Source: Ichthyophis bannanicus (Eukaryota > Chordata > Amphibia > Gymnophiona > Ichthyophiidae). Taken from it: a DNA stretch of 64,000 bases. Positions 53,943 to 63,410 of this stretch are shown here, one piece after another. How positions within the stretch are numbered: position 1 is the stretch's first letter; each line of letters starts with the position of its first letter. The notes under the pieces are model-generated. The model saw nothing but the letters and a program-made list of their open reading frames with translations, searched no databases and was not told the origin of the DNA. The DNA is taken from NCBI GenBank assembly GCA_033557465.1, contig CM066039.1, positions 394,711,440-394,775,439 on the forward strand, read 5' to 3'. The position numbers were made by a program, and so were the translations under genes.

Positions 53943-54120
53943 TAAGCATAGCTACTCACCTGTAACAGGTGTTCTCTAGAGGCAGCAGGAATCAGTCCTC
54001 ACATATGGGTGACGTCAGCACCAATGGAGCCCTCATGGAAGCATCCCCCCAGCTTTCAAAGAAAGCCTCTGGGAGATGCTACCACACATGCTTCGTCCCC
54101 TTCCCACCCAAGGATGCCAC
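53943..54120 (-). repeat. DIRS inverted terminal repeat (3' end of element)
   Basis: 'gctactcacctgtaacaggt', 'gcaggaatcagtcctcacat', 'gggtgacgtcagcaccaatg' and 'agctttcaaagaaagcctct', inverted relative to 59580-59700 and to 1691-1843. The first bases contain a small palindrome, 'cacctgtaacaggtg'. Confidence 0.75.
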
Positions 54121-54207
54121 CTTGCTTAGTCAAATGACATAGTTAAAAGATGGCAGAAATAAATAAAAGATGGTAATGGAGCAACTCCAAGGGGAGGAGG
54201 GAGGGTT

Positions 54208-54297
54208 GTGAGGACTGATTCCTGCTGTCCATGGAGAACACCTGTTACAGGTGAGAACTACACTTTCTCCAGGAACAAGCAGGAAGTCAGTCCTCAC
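54208..54297. repeat. DIRS internal complementary region
   Basis: The left half (54208-54260) repeats, inverted, the outer end of the 3' ITR (53945-54003). The right half (54262-54297) is the inverse of the 5' end as seen at 1809-1843. The two outer edges ('gtgaggactgattcctgct' and 'agcaggaagtcagtcctcac') pair with each other. This is the template arrangement thought to join both ends during DIRS replication. Confidence 0.8.
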
Positions 54298-54539
54298 ATA
54301 TGGGACTCCCCAGCTACAGGCTACCGAAAGCCCATAGCAAAAAACCACGGTCACCCTCAAGGGGAGCCGTGAGCAGCAGCAATTAAGTCTGTAGCTACAG
54401 ACTACAGTAGGAGGACCCCTGTGTCCGATGGAAACCAGCAGTCCAGTAGCCTGAACACAGAAGGATCGGAGTGTAGGCGTTGCCTAAACCCGGAAAAGAT
54501 TCCAGAGCACAGCCTGGCTGAAGGCACTATCTCGACAGA

Positions 54540-55450
54540 ACTCCCTTTCTAGGCAGTAATGAGCTGCAAAAATATGAACGGAAGACCAGGTGGCAGCCCG
54601 GCAGATATCCACCATCGGAACGGAACACAGGTTTGCCACAGAGGTCACCATGGCCTGACACGGTGTGCCGTGATTCGGTCTTCCAGCGGGAGCCCGGCCT
54701 GCTCATAGGTGAGGGCAATACAGTCCACCACCCAGGTGGATAGTGTACATTTTGTCACCGCCTCCCCGAGTCTACTGGGGTTGTACGAGATGAAAAGCTG
54801 AGCAGCTTTGCAGTGGCCCTGAGTATGCTGGATGTAGAAGGACAAGATCCTCTTACAGTCCAGGGTGTGGAGAACCATTTCACCCCTACTGGAGTGAGGT
54901 CCCAGGCAGAAGGTGGGAAGTACCACCTCCTGATTTAGGTGGAAGGACAATACCACCTTCAGAAGGAATTTAGAGTGTGTGCGGAGCACCACCCTGTTCT
55001 TGTAAAACCTGGTATATGGCACCTCTGCCACTAAGGCTTGAAGCTTACTAACCCTGCAAGCAGAGGTGAGCACAACCAGGAACACCACCTTCCATGAGAG
55101 GTGGCGCAGGTGGCAGGTAGCCAGAGGCTCAAAGGACGGGTGAGTGAGCTACTCCAAAACCATATTGAGGTCCCACTCAGTTGCTGGAAGGTGAACCGGG
55201 GGCTTCGATAAGAGCAGACCCCATAGGAAGCGGGTCACCAGTGGCTGGACTGAGAGGGGTTTGCCATCTACTGGGTGGTGGTGTGTCTTCAGGGCACTGA
55301 GGTACACCCTGACGGAGTTTGATTTAAGCCTATATTCCGAGAGGTGGAGAAGGTACTATAGCACTAGTCCCACCGGGAAGGAGAATGGGTCGGTCCTGTG
55401 CTCTGCACACCAAATTGAAAACCTACGCCATTTGAGTGCATACGCTTTTC
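54540..55450 (-). pseudogene. DIRS tyrosine recombinase
   Basis: N-terminal core-binding part STRKAYALKWRRFSIWC at about 55380-55450, then 54645-55088 with TSACRVSKLQAL (catalytic Arg of box I), YEQAGLPLEDRITAHRVR (box II H-x-x-R). In another frame, VDICRAATWSSVHIFAAHY gives the nucleophile Tyr at about 54550. So all recognisable catalytic residues exist in DNA, but at least two frameshifts (near 55090-55350 and 54650) separate them. The family function is integration of a circular DNA copy without target duplication. Confidence 0.75.
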
Positions 55451-55599
55451 TAGTGGAAGCCTTACAAGAGGCCAGTATGATCTTGTTCACCTCACCCGAG
55501 AAGTTGAAAGGGGCTAGGGTCACCCTTTCAGCAGCCATGATGTCAGTGCCAGGGACCCCAAGTTGGGGTGCAGAAGAGATCCCCCCTCCTGGGACAGGA

Positions 55600-56039
55600 G
55601 CCCTGGAGAGTTCCCTAATGGGGTGGGAGTTCTCCACCGATAGCCAGAGGAGTAGCAGGAACCATAGCTGCATGGACCATCGAGGGGCTATCAGAATCAG
55701 CAAGGCTTTGTCATGGAGGGTCCTGAACAATGTCTTGGCAATTAGAGGAGTGGTCGGGAAGGCATACATAAGGCCTCCCAACCACGGGATGAGGAACACA
55801 TCCGCCGCCACCCTGGAGAGGTGGGCCTGCTTGAAGCAGAAGCGGGGCAACTGGTAGTTGTCTGGAATGGCAAATAGATCTATCTCGGGTTCCCCCCAGA
55901 GCTGAAAGAGCCAGTAGGCCACACTGGGGTCCAGCTGCCACTTGTGCGGCTGAAGGACCCTGCTCAATCTGTTGGCCAGTGAGTTGGTTTGGTCTGGCAG
56001 GATTATACCCTGCCAGAGGGCATAGGAGCAGAGGACCAC
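55600..56039 (-). pseudogene. DIRS RNase H end and methylase-like (DAM) domain
   Basis: Open frame with NSLANRLSRVLQPHKWQLDP (end of RNase H region), WGEPEIDLFAIPDNYQLPRF, DVFLIPWLGGLMYAFPTTPL and KALLILIAPRWSMQLWF. This series is conserved downstream of RNase H in DIRS Pol and has been likened to DAM methylase domains. The frame continues into the recombinase N-terminus to 55356. 227 codons uninterrupted is the longest stretch in this copy. Confidence 0.7.
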
Positions 56040-56221
56040 TGTCTCACAGCAGAGGACACGAGACCCCGTATCCCCTGTTTGTTCTCACAGAACATTGCCA
56101 CCTGGTTGTCCATCTGGACCAACACCAGCTGGTGACATAGGCAGTGACAAAAGGCTCAAAGAGCTAAGTATAAAGGCCATAGTTCCAGGAGGTTGATCTG
56201 CTGATTGCTCTCGTCCTGCGA

Positions 56222-56425
56222 TCAGCTGCCCTGGGTGCAGAGTTCCTTGCAGTGGGCTCCCCAACCGAGCAAGGAGGTGTCCGTAGTGAAGACCCTTAAG
56301 GGGCTCAGGGCTTGGAAAGGCATCCCCAACTCGAGGTTTTGGGGAGTCTGCCACCAGGTCAGGGAGTCCGCCAACTGGCAGATTACTGAGACTTTGTCCC
56401 AGAGGCAACCCATGGCATGAATCAA
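56222..56425 (-). pseudogene. DIRS RNase H segment
   Basis: LSPLRVFTTDTSLLGWGAHC matches the first catalytic block of the DIRS RNase H (TDAS..GWGA). It lies between the RT and the DAM-like domain. The Asp is present, Ala changed to Thr. Out of frame with both neighbours. Confidence 0.6.
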
Positions 56426-56738
56426 CTAGTCCTGAAGGCACCTCTGTGCGGCCCTCATGTGGAGGCGGGCATCTGAGGTGACGTGGACCATGGAGGCCAT
56501 ATGCCTGAGTAGTCCCAGGAGGAGTAGGGTGGGTACTAAGGAGCAATGCTGTATGTCCAGGGCCAGGGCCCTGAGATGGTCGGCTTTGCCTGGAGGGTGT
56601 CCAGTCTTGCCCTTATGAACTCCAGACACTGTGTTGGGAGGAGGTGGGATAGTTTATCACAAATCCTAAGTGTTGCAGGACCTAGACGGTGCATGCAGTG
56701 GCCTGCTGCACCTCTGAGGCCGTGCCTCCTTTTCTGAG

Positions 56739-57469
56739 TCAGTCGTCCAGATAGGGGAAGACAAAGACCCTCTGGAGATGGAGGAAGGTGGCTATAGCTG
56801 CCAGGCATTTTGTGAAGACCCTTGTGGCGGAGGCCAAGTCAAATGCAGCACCCTGTATTGGTAGTGCCCGCCCCCCCCCCCCCACCATGAACTGCAGGTA
56901 TTGCCTGTGGTTGGGGTGAATGAGGATGTGGACGTAAGCATCCTTCAGATCCAAGGAGTATAGCCAATCTCCCTGCTGGAGGTAAGCAGCAATGTTCCAA
57001 GGGAGAGCATCTTGAACTTCTCCCTCACAAGGAACTTGTTCAGGTTGCGCAGGTCGAGGATGGGCCTTAGGCCTCCAGTCCCTTTTGGCATGAGGAAGTA
57101 CCTGGAGTGGAACCCCTTGCCCTTGAGATGGTGGGGCACTGGTTCCACTGCCTTGTCCTCGAGAAGACCTGGGAGATCCTTCAGTAGATGGTCCCTGTGA
57201 AGGGGTGACATGAGGGACTCTCTCGGAAAGTAAGAGGGAGCGGTCTGAATCAGATGGAGGAGGTGGCCCTCCCTGACCACCCAAAGCGCCCAGGAATTGG
57301 TGGTGATAGTTAGCCATCTTTGGGCATAGTAGATCAGACATCCCCCTGTGGGCTGCTGACCTCCTTGAGGTGGACAGGCTATTCCCAAGGAGTCAAAAAC
57401 TCCTCCCTGGCTGGGCCGGGGCCAACAACTGGGGTTTGAGAGCCTTCTGCTTATGAGAGCAATGCCCAT
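56739..57469 (-). pseudogene. DIRS reverse transcriptase
   Basis: Two frames. 56945-57469 has GGCLIYYAQRW, EDKAVEPVPHHLKGKGFHSR, YFLMPKGTGGLRPILDLRNL and NKFLVREKFKM (fingers). 56739-57000 has YSLDLKDAYVHILIHPNHRQ (motif A Asp), RVFTKCLAAI and VFPYLDD (motif C LDD). One frameshift near 56960 separates them. A C14 run at 56871-56884 adds a further disruption in the palm. The family copies RNA to DNA. Confidence 0.8.
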
Positions 57470-57479
57470 GTCCCTTGGC

Positions 57480-58354
57480 CTGCTGACCCTGCTGGAGAGC
57501 CGGGGAGGCCTGAAAAGGTGGGTAGTTTCTGTAAGCAGCCCCTTTTTTCTGGTAGAAGGGCTTTTTACCTGAGCCCTTTCGTCAGGGAGGTGCAGCGGTC
57601 TTTTTAGAGAGCCTGGTAGTCATCATGAACTTGGTCTCTAGCTTGGCAGCCTTGTCAGTCATGGGTTTGCCAAACAGGTTCTCTCCTTGGCATGGGACAT
57701 CAACCAATTTTTCCTGAACCAATTACTCAAGATCAGACAACTATAGCCAAGTCTGGCATTGGGCACCAATGCCTACCGTTGCTACTCGAGCCGCCAACTC
57801 AAAGCCATCATAGGCTGCCCAAGACATAAACTTGGAGCACTCAAGGATGGCCTTGGCCAGGTTCTTGAACCCCTGCAAGGGGTTCCTCAGACAGACCAGT
57901 CAAGAATCCGGCAATTTCCCGGCAAGGTCTCTCAGGTACATGCTCATGTACAGCTGGTAAGTCTGGAAGTGGCCGATGAGCACTGAGCCCTGGTAACACT
58001 TTCTGCTGAAGGTGTCCAAGGTTCATGCTTCCCTGCCAGAAGGCACCGAAGAGTGTGTCTACTGACTCTTCAGCAGACACATAGCTTAGTCCACCACCAT
58101 GGAATTATGTCATAGCTGTGATTTCTGGAAGCCTGGGCTCCGGCGGACTTGAGTTGAGCCGCTTGCTCACCACCGGCACTGATGCCAGTGCCTCCCACTT
58201 ATGGAGCATTAGCAGTTCCAGGATGGGAGGGATGGGCACCATAAGAGATTCCCTCGGAGGGGCCTCGTACTAGAGGATTTCTAGCTCCTCCGCCCGAGGG
58301 TCCTCCTCCGATTCCATTGGAAATGCTAGGACCTTAGACATGTCCCAGGCAAAG
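57480..58354 (-). pseudogene. DIRS gag C-terminus / RT N-terminal spacer
   Basis: Region between the acidic gag segment and the RT fingers. Minus-strand reading gives fragments in changing frames (for example HMASEGAIHG at its 5' side), with no motif I can assign beyond position in the element. Confidence 0.4.
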
Positions 58355-59370
58355 TCAAGGAATGCCATGTCTTCTGGCGGAGACTGCCGCTAGGGTTCCG
58401 AAGTGGGGTAGTCCGGGGGGGATGGGTGTTGGACAACTTTTCATCTTCCTCCTCCCACTCAGCGTAGTCTTTCGAGGACTTGATGGAAGGCTGGTCCATG
58501 AGCCCCGGAGCTGACCATGGATCGCGCCCTCAGAGGCCATGTGGCTGGTGCCGAGTGCACTGGCTGGTGACAATCGCAGTCCTGTCGAGTGGGAACCAGA
58601 TTGAGACCTTGCCTGAGGATTGACTCAAGGCCAAAGGGTCTTGAGGATCGACTCGGCCTCTGGGGATGCCTTCAATGTTGAAGGCCCAGTGGTCAGGGTG
58701 GAGGAGCAGGTCATGACGGACAACAGCACTCGCTGCTGGTCCATGAAGGCAGAGAAACTGCGCTCCAGGACCACCATTCTGGACTCTAGGCCAGAAGGCT
58801 CCGCAGCCATCAGCGCAGGCAGTGAAGGAATCAGGCCCGACACTGGTTCCCCCAAAGAGGAATCCTCGATGAGGATGGTGTCTGGTGACCGAGGCCAGTC
58901 AGAGGTCAAGTCCCCTCGGGGGACCTTTGCAGGTTGCTCCCACTCCAATCTCTCAGATGACCTGGCACAGGATGCACCTGGCCTGTCGGATCCATCCAGG
59001 GACACCGCCTTTGAGGTCTTCTTTTTCTTGAGTTCCCTCAAGGGAGACCCCCTCTCCAAAGAACCATGGTACCGCTTGGGTTCCGCAGAGCCACCCCGAG
59101 ATGCCATGGCTTCAGATGAAGCCCTGGCCTTCGGAAGTATTTGGAACTCGGGGAAAAACGTATCATGCTGCTGCTGGTGGCTCTTTAGGGCCTTGCTGGA
59201 CATCTTTTTGCAGAGACTGCATGCTGTGGGGTCATGGTCCAGCCAAGACAGCGAAGGCAGAGGTCGTGTGTGTCAGTCAAAGACATAATTTTGGCACACC
59301 GATCACACTTTTTAAAGCCACTGGTAGCCATGGGTGAAAAAAACGTACTCCAGTGAGGTTGAAGACCCAC
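58355..59370 (-). pseudogene. DIRS gag-like ORF1
   Basis: Starts near 59330 (MATSGFKKCDRCAKIM) with the Cys/His cluster KCDRC, DTHDLCLRCLG. 58625-59203 (192 codons) follows, basic/serine-rich with PDTILIEDSSLGEPVSGLIP and a SFSAFMDQQRVLLS-type helix. Then comes 58260-58390 with the PPEDMAFLDFAWDMSKVLAF-type acidic motif matching 474-620 of the first copy. At least two frameshifts. N-terminal cluster intact. Confidence 0.65.
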
Positions 59371-59579
59371 CGAGCTGCCAGCTGGAACAAAGGCACGAAG
59401 ATGCCAAGGAGAAAAAAATAGACAAAAAGGACCTGAACTCGATGCTGAGACAGCGAGGTCAGGTGGCGGGAAGAGTACCAGTGCAGAACCGGAGGCGAGT
59501 GTGAAACTCAGGCTGAAAAATCAACTTTTTCCAGGGACAAGCCAGACAGACGTCTGAAGGGCTCCAAGGAAAAAAGGAG

Positions 59580-59700
59580 TCTGAGCAAGATGGCACCCTT
59601 GGGCAGGAAGGGAACCATGCATGGTGGCATCTCCCAAAAGGTTTCTTTGAAAGCTGGGGAGGGGCTTCCACGAGGGCTCTGTAGGAGAACACACTTTAAC
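59580..59700 (-). repeat. DIRS inverted terminal repeat (5' end of element), shortened
   Basis: 'gagcaagatggcacccttgg', 'aggtttctttgaaagctggg' and 'gaggggcttccacgagggct' match 1691-1775 directly and 54030-54120 inverted. After 'gggctctgt' at 59682 the sequence jumps to 'aggagaacac', so the GACGTCA-containing part seen at 1790-1805 has been lost. Confidence 0.7.
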
Positions 59701-60283
59701 TCCTTATAAAATTACCCTCCACATGTAAATATAAAGCGAGAAAGTGGGGTAGACGCTTTTGGCCCCTCCAACCAAAATTGGACTTCGCTGATCCTGCAAT
59801 GAATTTTCAGGAGTCAGCATTGACTCAACGGCACAGGCACACTCAAAATATCTCTGAAAGTATTTTCAGTAAATGTTGTTGCCATTAAATATTTCAAACT
59901 CAGTACAACAGCCTCAAGGCTGGGAAGTGTGTCCTGCAGACAAGTGAATTAATCACGCACCATAAAAATTATAATCAGCCAACAAAATCCAGTTGTTATC
60001 AGAATGGAAATTCTATGTGGGAGACACATTCCCAGAACATTTTGCACTGAGGAGTTATTAACATTCTCTAGCAGATAATAAAGTAATTTCCAACATTTGC
60101 TGTCAGACTTAATTTTCTGGCTCAGTGGGGCGTTTTGCTCAGTTTCTCTTTCTCTGGGGTCCTTGGTTCTGTTTTACTTCTTTCTTTACCTTTTGTCTCT
60201 TTCACTTTATCTTCATTTTCTCTTTCTGCTCTCTTCTTTTGCTTCTCTCCTCTTCTTCCTTTTCTCTCCTCTTTTGCTTTTTA
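59701..60283. other. No gene; CT-rich tract at its end
   Basis: 59701-60130 has nothing recognisable. 60135-60283 is about 85% pyrimidine on the plus strand ('tttctctttctgctctcttc'), ending in 'gctttttag' directly at the CR1 insertion. The open frames in the tract reflect composition only. Confidence 0.5.
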
Positions 60284-60662
60284 GAACATAAGAACATAAG
60301 ATCTGTCATAGTAGGTCAGACCAAGGTCCATCAAGCCCAGTATCCTGTTTCCAACAGTGGCCAATCTAGGTCATACGTACCTAGCAGTTTCCCCAAGGGA
60401 CACAGATTCCACAGTTCTTGTATTGGGTCAAGCAGTGACATCCCGGGTCCCTTTTAATAATGGTTTATGGACCTTTCCTCCAGGAACTTGTCCAAACCTT
60501 TTTTAAACCCAGCTACACTAACAGCCCTTACTACATCCTCCGGTAACAAATTCCAGAGTTTGATTACACGTTGAGTGAAAAGATATTTTCTTTTATTAGT
60601 CTTAGTTTACCCTGTTGCTTCATTGCATGTCCCCTAGTCTTTCTGTATTCTGATGTCGTAAA
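60284..60662 (-). mobile_element. CR1-type LINE 3' end
   Basis: 'agaacataagaacataagat' (terminal octamers), 'ctgtttccaacagtggccaa', 'ctacatcctccggtaacaaa' and 'cttcattgcatgtcccctag'. Same subfamily as 21944-22177 and 47972-48538, truncated at a different point. Confidence 0.85.
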
Positions 60663-61758
60663 CAATCCTTTCTCAGCTCTCTTCTCTTGCGGTTTCAGAC
60701 TTGGTTCTGGCCTGGTTCCGCTGATACCTGCATGATCACACTTTCCAGGTGTCTTGGTCATTTCTTCTTTCTCCTCCTCAGACTCTTCTGTGATGTTGCC
60801 CTGGATTCTGTCCTAGGTCCAATCTTTTCAATGTTTTCATGGCCCCCTTAGCCTTCCTAACTGAATCTCTTGTTATCTCCTTTTTCATTTATGCTGATGA
60901 TATTCGGCTTCTCTTTCGCTTCCCAGTTCTTTCTCAGAACTCTCTTCAACTCACTAAAATTGCAGGCTAGCTCACAGATCATGGACTTAAATGTAACACT
61001 TTAAAAACCGCTGTTATGCGCTTCTTCAGTGTCCTTTTCCCCTCTCTTCTCATTCCCCCATCTATCCACGGCACCCCCCTTCCACTCCAAGAAACCATTA
61101 AAATCCTTGGTGTGATTTTCGACCATCAGCTCTCCTTCAGTCAACATGTTTCCCTAAATGTTCAACGCTTCTTTTCCCTCCATCATCAATTTTTTTTCAG
61201 TTTGCAATCTCCTCAGTCTCGTCCATCCGCCTACTCATTCTCTCTCTCATCATCACCTGCCTTGTCTGTGCTAGTTCCCTGCTCTTTGGTCTTCTTCACC
61301 ATCAGACTCACTGCCTTCGATTAATGCAAAATACGGCCATCAAGCTTCTTCATAGTGCCCCCAAATTTGATTGAGTCACTCCTCTTTTCATCTCTGAACA
61401 CTGGCTTCCGGTAAGATTTCAAATTAAGTACAAACCTTACCCTGACTTACCACACCCTCCAATCTGGCAAACCTGTCTTCCTTTCACAATTTCTGGTGCC
61501 CTACACTCCTTTGCACACCCTCCATTCGGTTTCTCAGCATCTTGGTTATTTTATTTATTTCAGCATCTTCTTGTGGTCCTGTTTTCATCTTGTATGCACC
61601 TCCACAGCACGCTCCTCTTCCTTTAGTGTGGTAGCCCCATCTCTCCGGAACTCCCTACCCCTCTCCCTTCGTAGTGTCACAGAGCAGACTCTCTAGAGCC
61701 CCCTGTGGAGCTAAAAAACACTACTCCTCAAGTAAACAGTGACGTGTGGAGAGAGCAC

Positions 61759-62808
61759 ATGACACAAGGGTATCAGAATAGGTATAAGGGAGTGAGGTCA
61801 CAAGCCTGGAATTATCACCCAGCCAGTAGGGAGGCAAAGAAGGTCCCACCTGACCCCAATAGGCTAGGGTGTGGTGCAGCTGGGGATTACGTAAATAATC
61901 AGCACAGCTCACAGGAGGGAATGAAGGCAGAAAGAGCCGAAGAAGCTGGGAGACCTGAGAGACGAAGGAGGTTAAGAGAATCAAGGCAACCAAGTGAGTT
62001 GAAAGACCCAAGGAGAAAGGATATTCCCAGGCAGAGGAGATACCCAGAGTGGGAAGAACACAGACCTCCCAGGTCTCTACAGCAAGGCAGAAGGCACTGG
62101 CTGAATGAAAGTCTGAGTGAGTCTGATGAACAATTAAGTGAAAGAGATGAGCAACTGAATTCAGACAGGGACAGTGTATGCAGCAGCCTTGATAGAAGCT
62201 ATGCCCTAAGACACAAGTTACAGGCTAGGAAAAGCTATTCTGAGCCAGAGAGGAGAAATGCTAAGCTGAGCTATGAGAGACATTTGTATGAGAAACAAAA
62301 GCCCTATAATGTTAACTTAATGAAAGCAGGAAAACTCCAGAGTCTGGGCTACAGACAGAATATAGAACAAAGCTTGTTACCTGTGAGAGAGAACCCTGCA
62401 GAGGGATATAACTGGCATAAGCCTTCTCAGAAACTGCCGTTGGAGACAACAGCTGTTTGCAAAGCTCCTGTTAAAACAAAACCCCGAACAAAGGTTCCAC
62501 TCTCTAATAGCTGGGCAGCTAACTGCTTTACTCTGCCTGATAACCAGAGGCAGAGGAAAGGCTCCTGGTTGAACAACTCCAGAGAATATGGTAAAACCAA
62601 ACAGATACATTCTGTAGAGAGTCAAGTACGTCACAAGCTGGAAAGTTTGTTGAACAAACTACCTCAGGAGAGAAGTGACGAAGCATCTGTACAGAACAGT
62701 GTTCCAATGCAGTATGAGCCTTATGCAATAGAGGATAACATTGAATTGCCTGTTGAACAGATGGACTGTAGTTTGATACTAGCTGACCAAATAGAGTCTC
62801 TCAGATAG
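61759..62808 (+). CDS. Unrecognised LTR-encoded protein, 349 aa from first ATG
   Basis: I do not recognise this protein. The frame is open from the first base of the LTR (61675; the previous in-frame stop, TAG at 61672, is in the flanking L2/duplication) to a stop at 62806-62808. The first ATG is 61759. In a full element the frame could therefore begin upstream in the internal region. Product: basic, hydrophilic, low in hydrophobics. Residues ~60-110 are Arg/Glu-rich (RPERRRRLRESRQP). Near 115-135 is a short repeat (SLSESDEQLSERDEQLNSD). The Lys/Gln/Ser-rich middle has many Tyr, and the last ~30 residues are acidic and more hydrophobic (ELPVEQMDCSLILADQIE). No signal peptide, membrane segment, zinc finger or RT/protease motif. 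No frameshift or internal stop, in contrast to almost every other element here. Confidence 0.5.
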   Translation: MTQGYQNRYKGVRSQAWNYHPASREAKKVPPDPNRLGCGAAGDYVNNQHSSQEGMKAERAEEAGRPERRRRLRESRQPSELKDPRRKDIPRQRRYPEWEEHRPPRSLQQGRRHWLNESLSESDEQLSERDEQLNSDRDSVCSSLDRSYALRHKLQARKSYSEPERRNAKLSYERHLYEKQKPYNVNLMKAGKLQSLGYRQNIEQSLLPVRENPAEGYNWHKPSQKLPLETTAVCKAPVKTKPRTKVPLSNSWAANCFTLPDNQRQRKGSWLNNSREYGKTKQIHSVESQVRHKLESLLNKLPQERSDEASVQNSVPMQYEPYAIEDNIELPVEQMDCSLILADQIESLR

Positions 62809-62986
62809 AAGGCTGAACTGCTCCAGAGAAGCCTTTATCTGGAAACCTGACAAGCTGTATTTCTGTTTCCATTCATATTTTGTTTGCTGAAAGGAAAGCT
62901 ATTTTTGTTATAGTTCTTTTTGTTTACCCAAGAAGGGTTATGTTGATTTGATTGTTATACTTTTGAAAGAATCCTACGGGACGGGG

Positions 62987-62992
62987 AATAAA
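62987..62992 (+). promoter_or_regulatory. Polyadenylation signal AATAAA in LTR
   Basis: AATAAA in 'ggggaataaaacccag', 178 bases after the stop codon of the LTR frame. A weak TATA-like 'ttatactttt' lies about 30 bases upstream at 62955. Placement fits the U3/R region of an LTR; function is inferred. Confidence 0.5.
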
Positions 62993-63410
62993 ACCCAGTT
63001 AAACCGATTTCGGTGTCACAACTTATTTGTGTACTGGCAAGGACTATCAAATATTGAAAAGGCCAGTACTTTACACCCGGGTGCAGTACCAGCTGTGACC
63101 AACAGGAGGTGCTGCATGACAAAGGGGTGACAGTAGTCAGTCCTCTTTTTCTTGTTTCAAATCCCAGTTGAAGGCTCATTCCTTCACTTTGACATTTTCT
63201 TCTGCGACCTCCTCCTGACTCGGCCCTTTTTCGGCTGCCTTAGGAGAGGCACTGGCTATTGTTAGTCCTTGTCCATCCCTTATCTAATCCGCTGTCTTCT
63301 GTCTTGCTACCTGTCCCTCCGTGTTAACTTATTTTAATTCATTGCATTGTAAGTTTTTATTTTTGTTCACTGCTTCTGCCACAGACGGTATATCAACAGT
63401 GGATCTTGCA

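Larger units (their letters stand above)
53943..59700 (-). mobile_element. DIRS-type retrotransposon, nearly complete, inactive
   Basis: Minus-strand element of about 5.8 kb. From its 5' side: ITR (59580-59700), gag (58355-59370), RT (56739-57469), RNase H (about 56222-56425), a methylase-like/DAM-type domain (55600-56039), tyrosine recombinase (54540-55450), internal complementary region (54208-54297) and 3' ITR (53943-54120). Frames are broken many times. No target duplication, as usual for DIRS. A sister 5' end lies at 1-1843. The 5' ITR here lacks part of the outer sequence present at 1780-1830. Confidence 0.85.
61675..63132 (+). mobile_element. Solo LTR, 1458 bp, carrying a long open frame
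   Basis: Perfect inverted ends TGTCAC (61675-61680) and GTGACA (63127-63132) in the TG...CA form of LTRs. Exact 4-bp target duplication GTAG at 61671-61674 and 63133-63136. It sits in an L2 frame that becomes continuous if the insert and one GTAG are removed. A polyadenylation signal AATAAA lies at 62987-62992, about 145 bases before the end, so U3 would be about 1.3 kb and R+U5 about 0.15 kb. No second LTR or internal region follows, so this looks like a recombination remnant. A Ty3/Gypsy-like or retrovirus-like source is possible; class not decided. Confidence 0.8.
60663..63410 (+). mobile_element. L2-type LINE, RT to 3' end, split by a solo LTR
   Basis: Segment 1 (60663-61674): [34 protein letters not shown] (motif C), LKTAVMRFFSV, ETIKILGVIFDHQLSFSQHV, LMQNTAIKLLHSAP, EHWLPVRFQIKY, and finally NSLPLSLRS. 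Segment 2 (63137-63410) continues QSSFSCFKSQLKAHSF and the UTR to about 63410. Between them lies the 1458-bp LTR with its GTAG duplication; the coding frame reads straight across the inferred empty site. Stops at about 60968 and 61372 and a shift near 61200 make it a pseudogene. Confidence 0.75.

Noticed and set aside
55261..55857. 198-codon plus-strand frame
   Set aside because: Shadow of the DIRS RNase H/DAM and recombinase frame on the minus strand.
58620..59288. 222-codon plus-strand frame
   Set aside because: Antisense of the DIRS gag region, which has recognisable motifs on the minus strand.
61759..62808. Host single-exon gene
   Set aside because: It lies entirely inside a segment bounded by LTR-type ends and a target duplication within an L2, so an element-encoded frame is the simpler reading; an exapted gene is not excluded.
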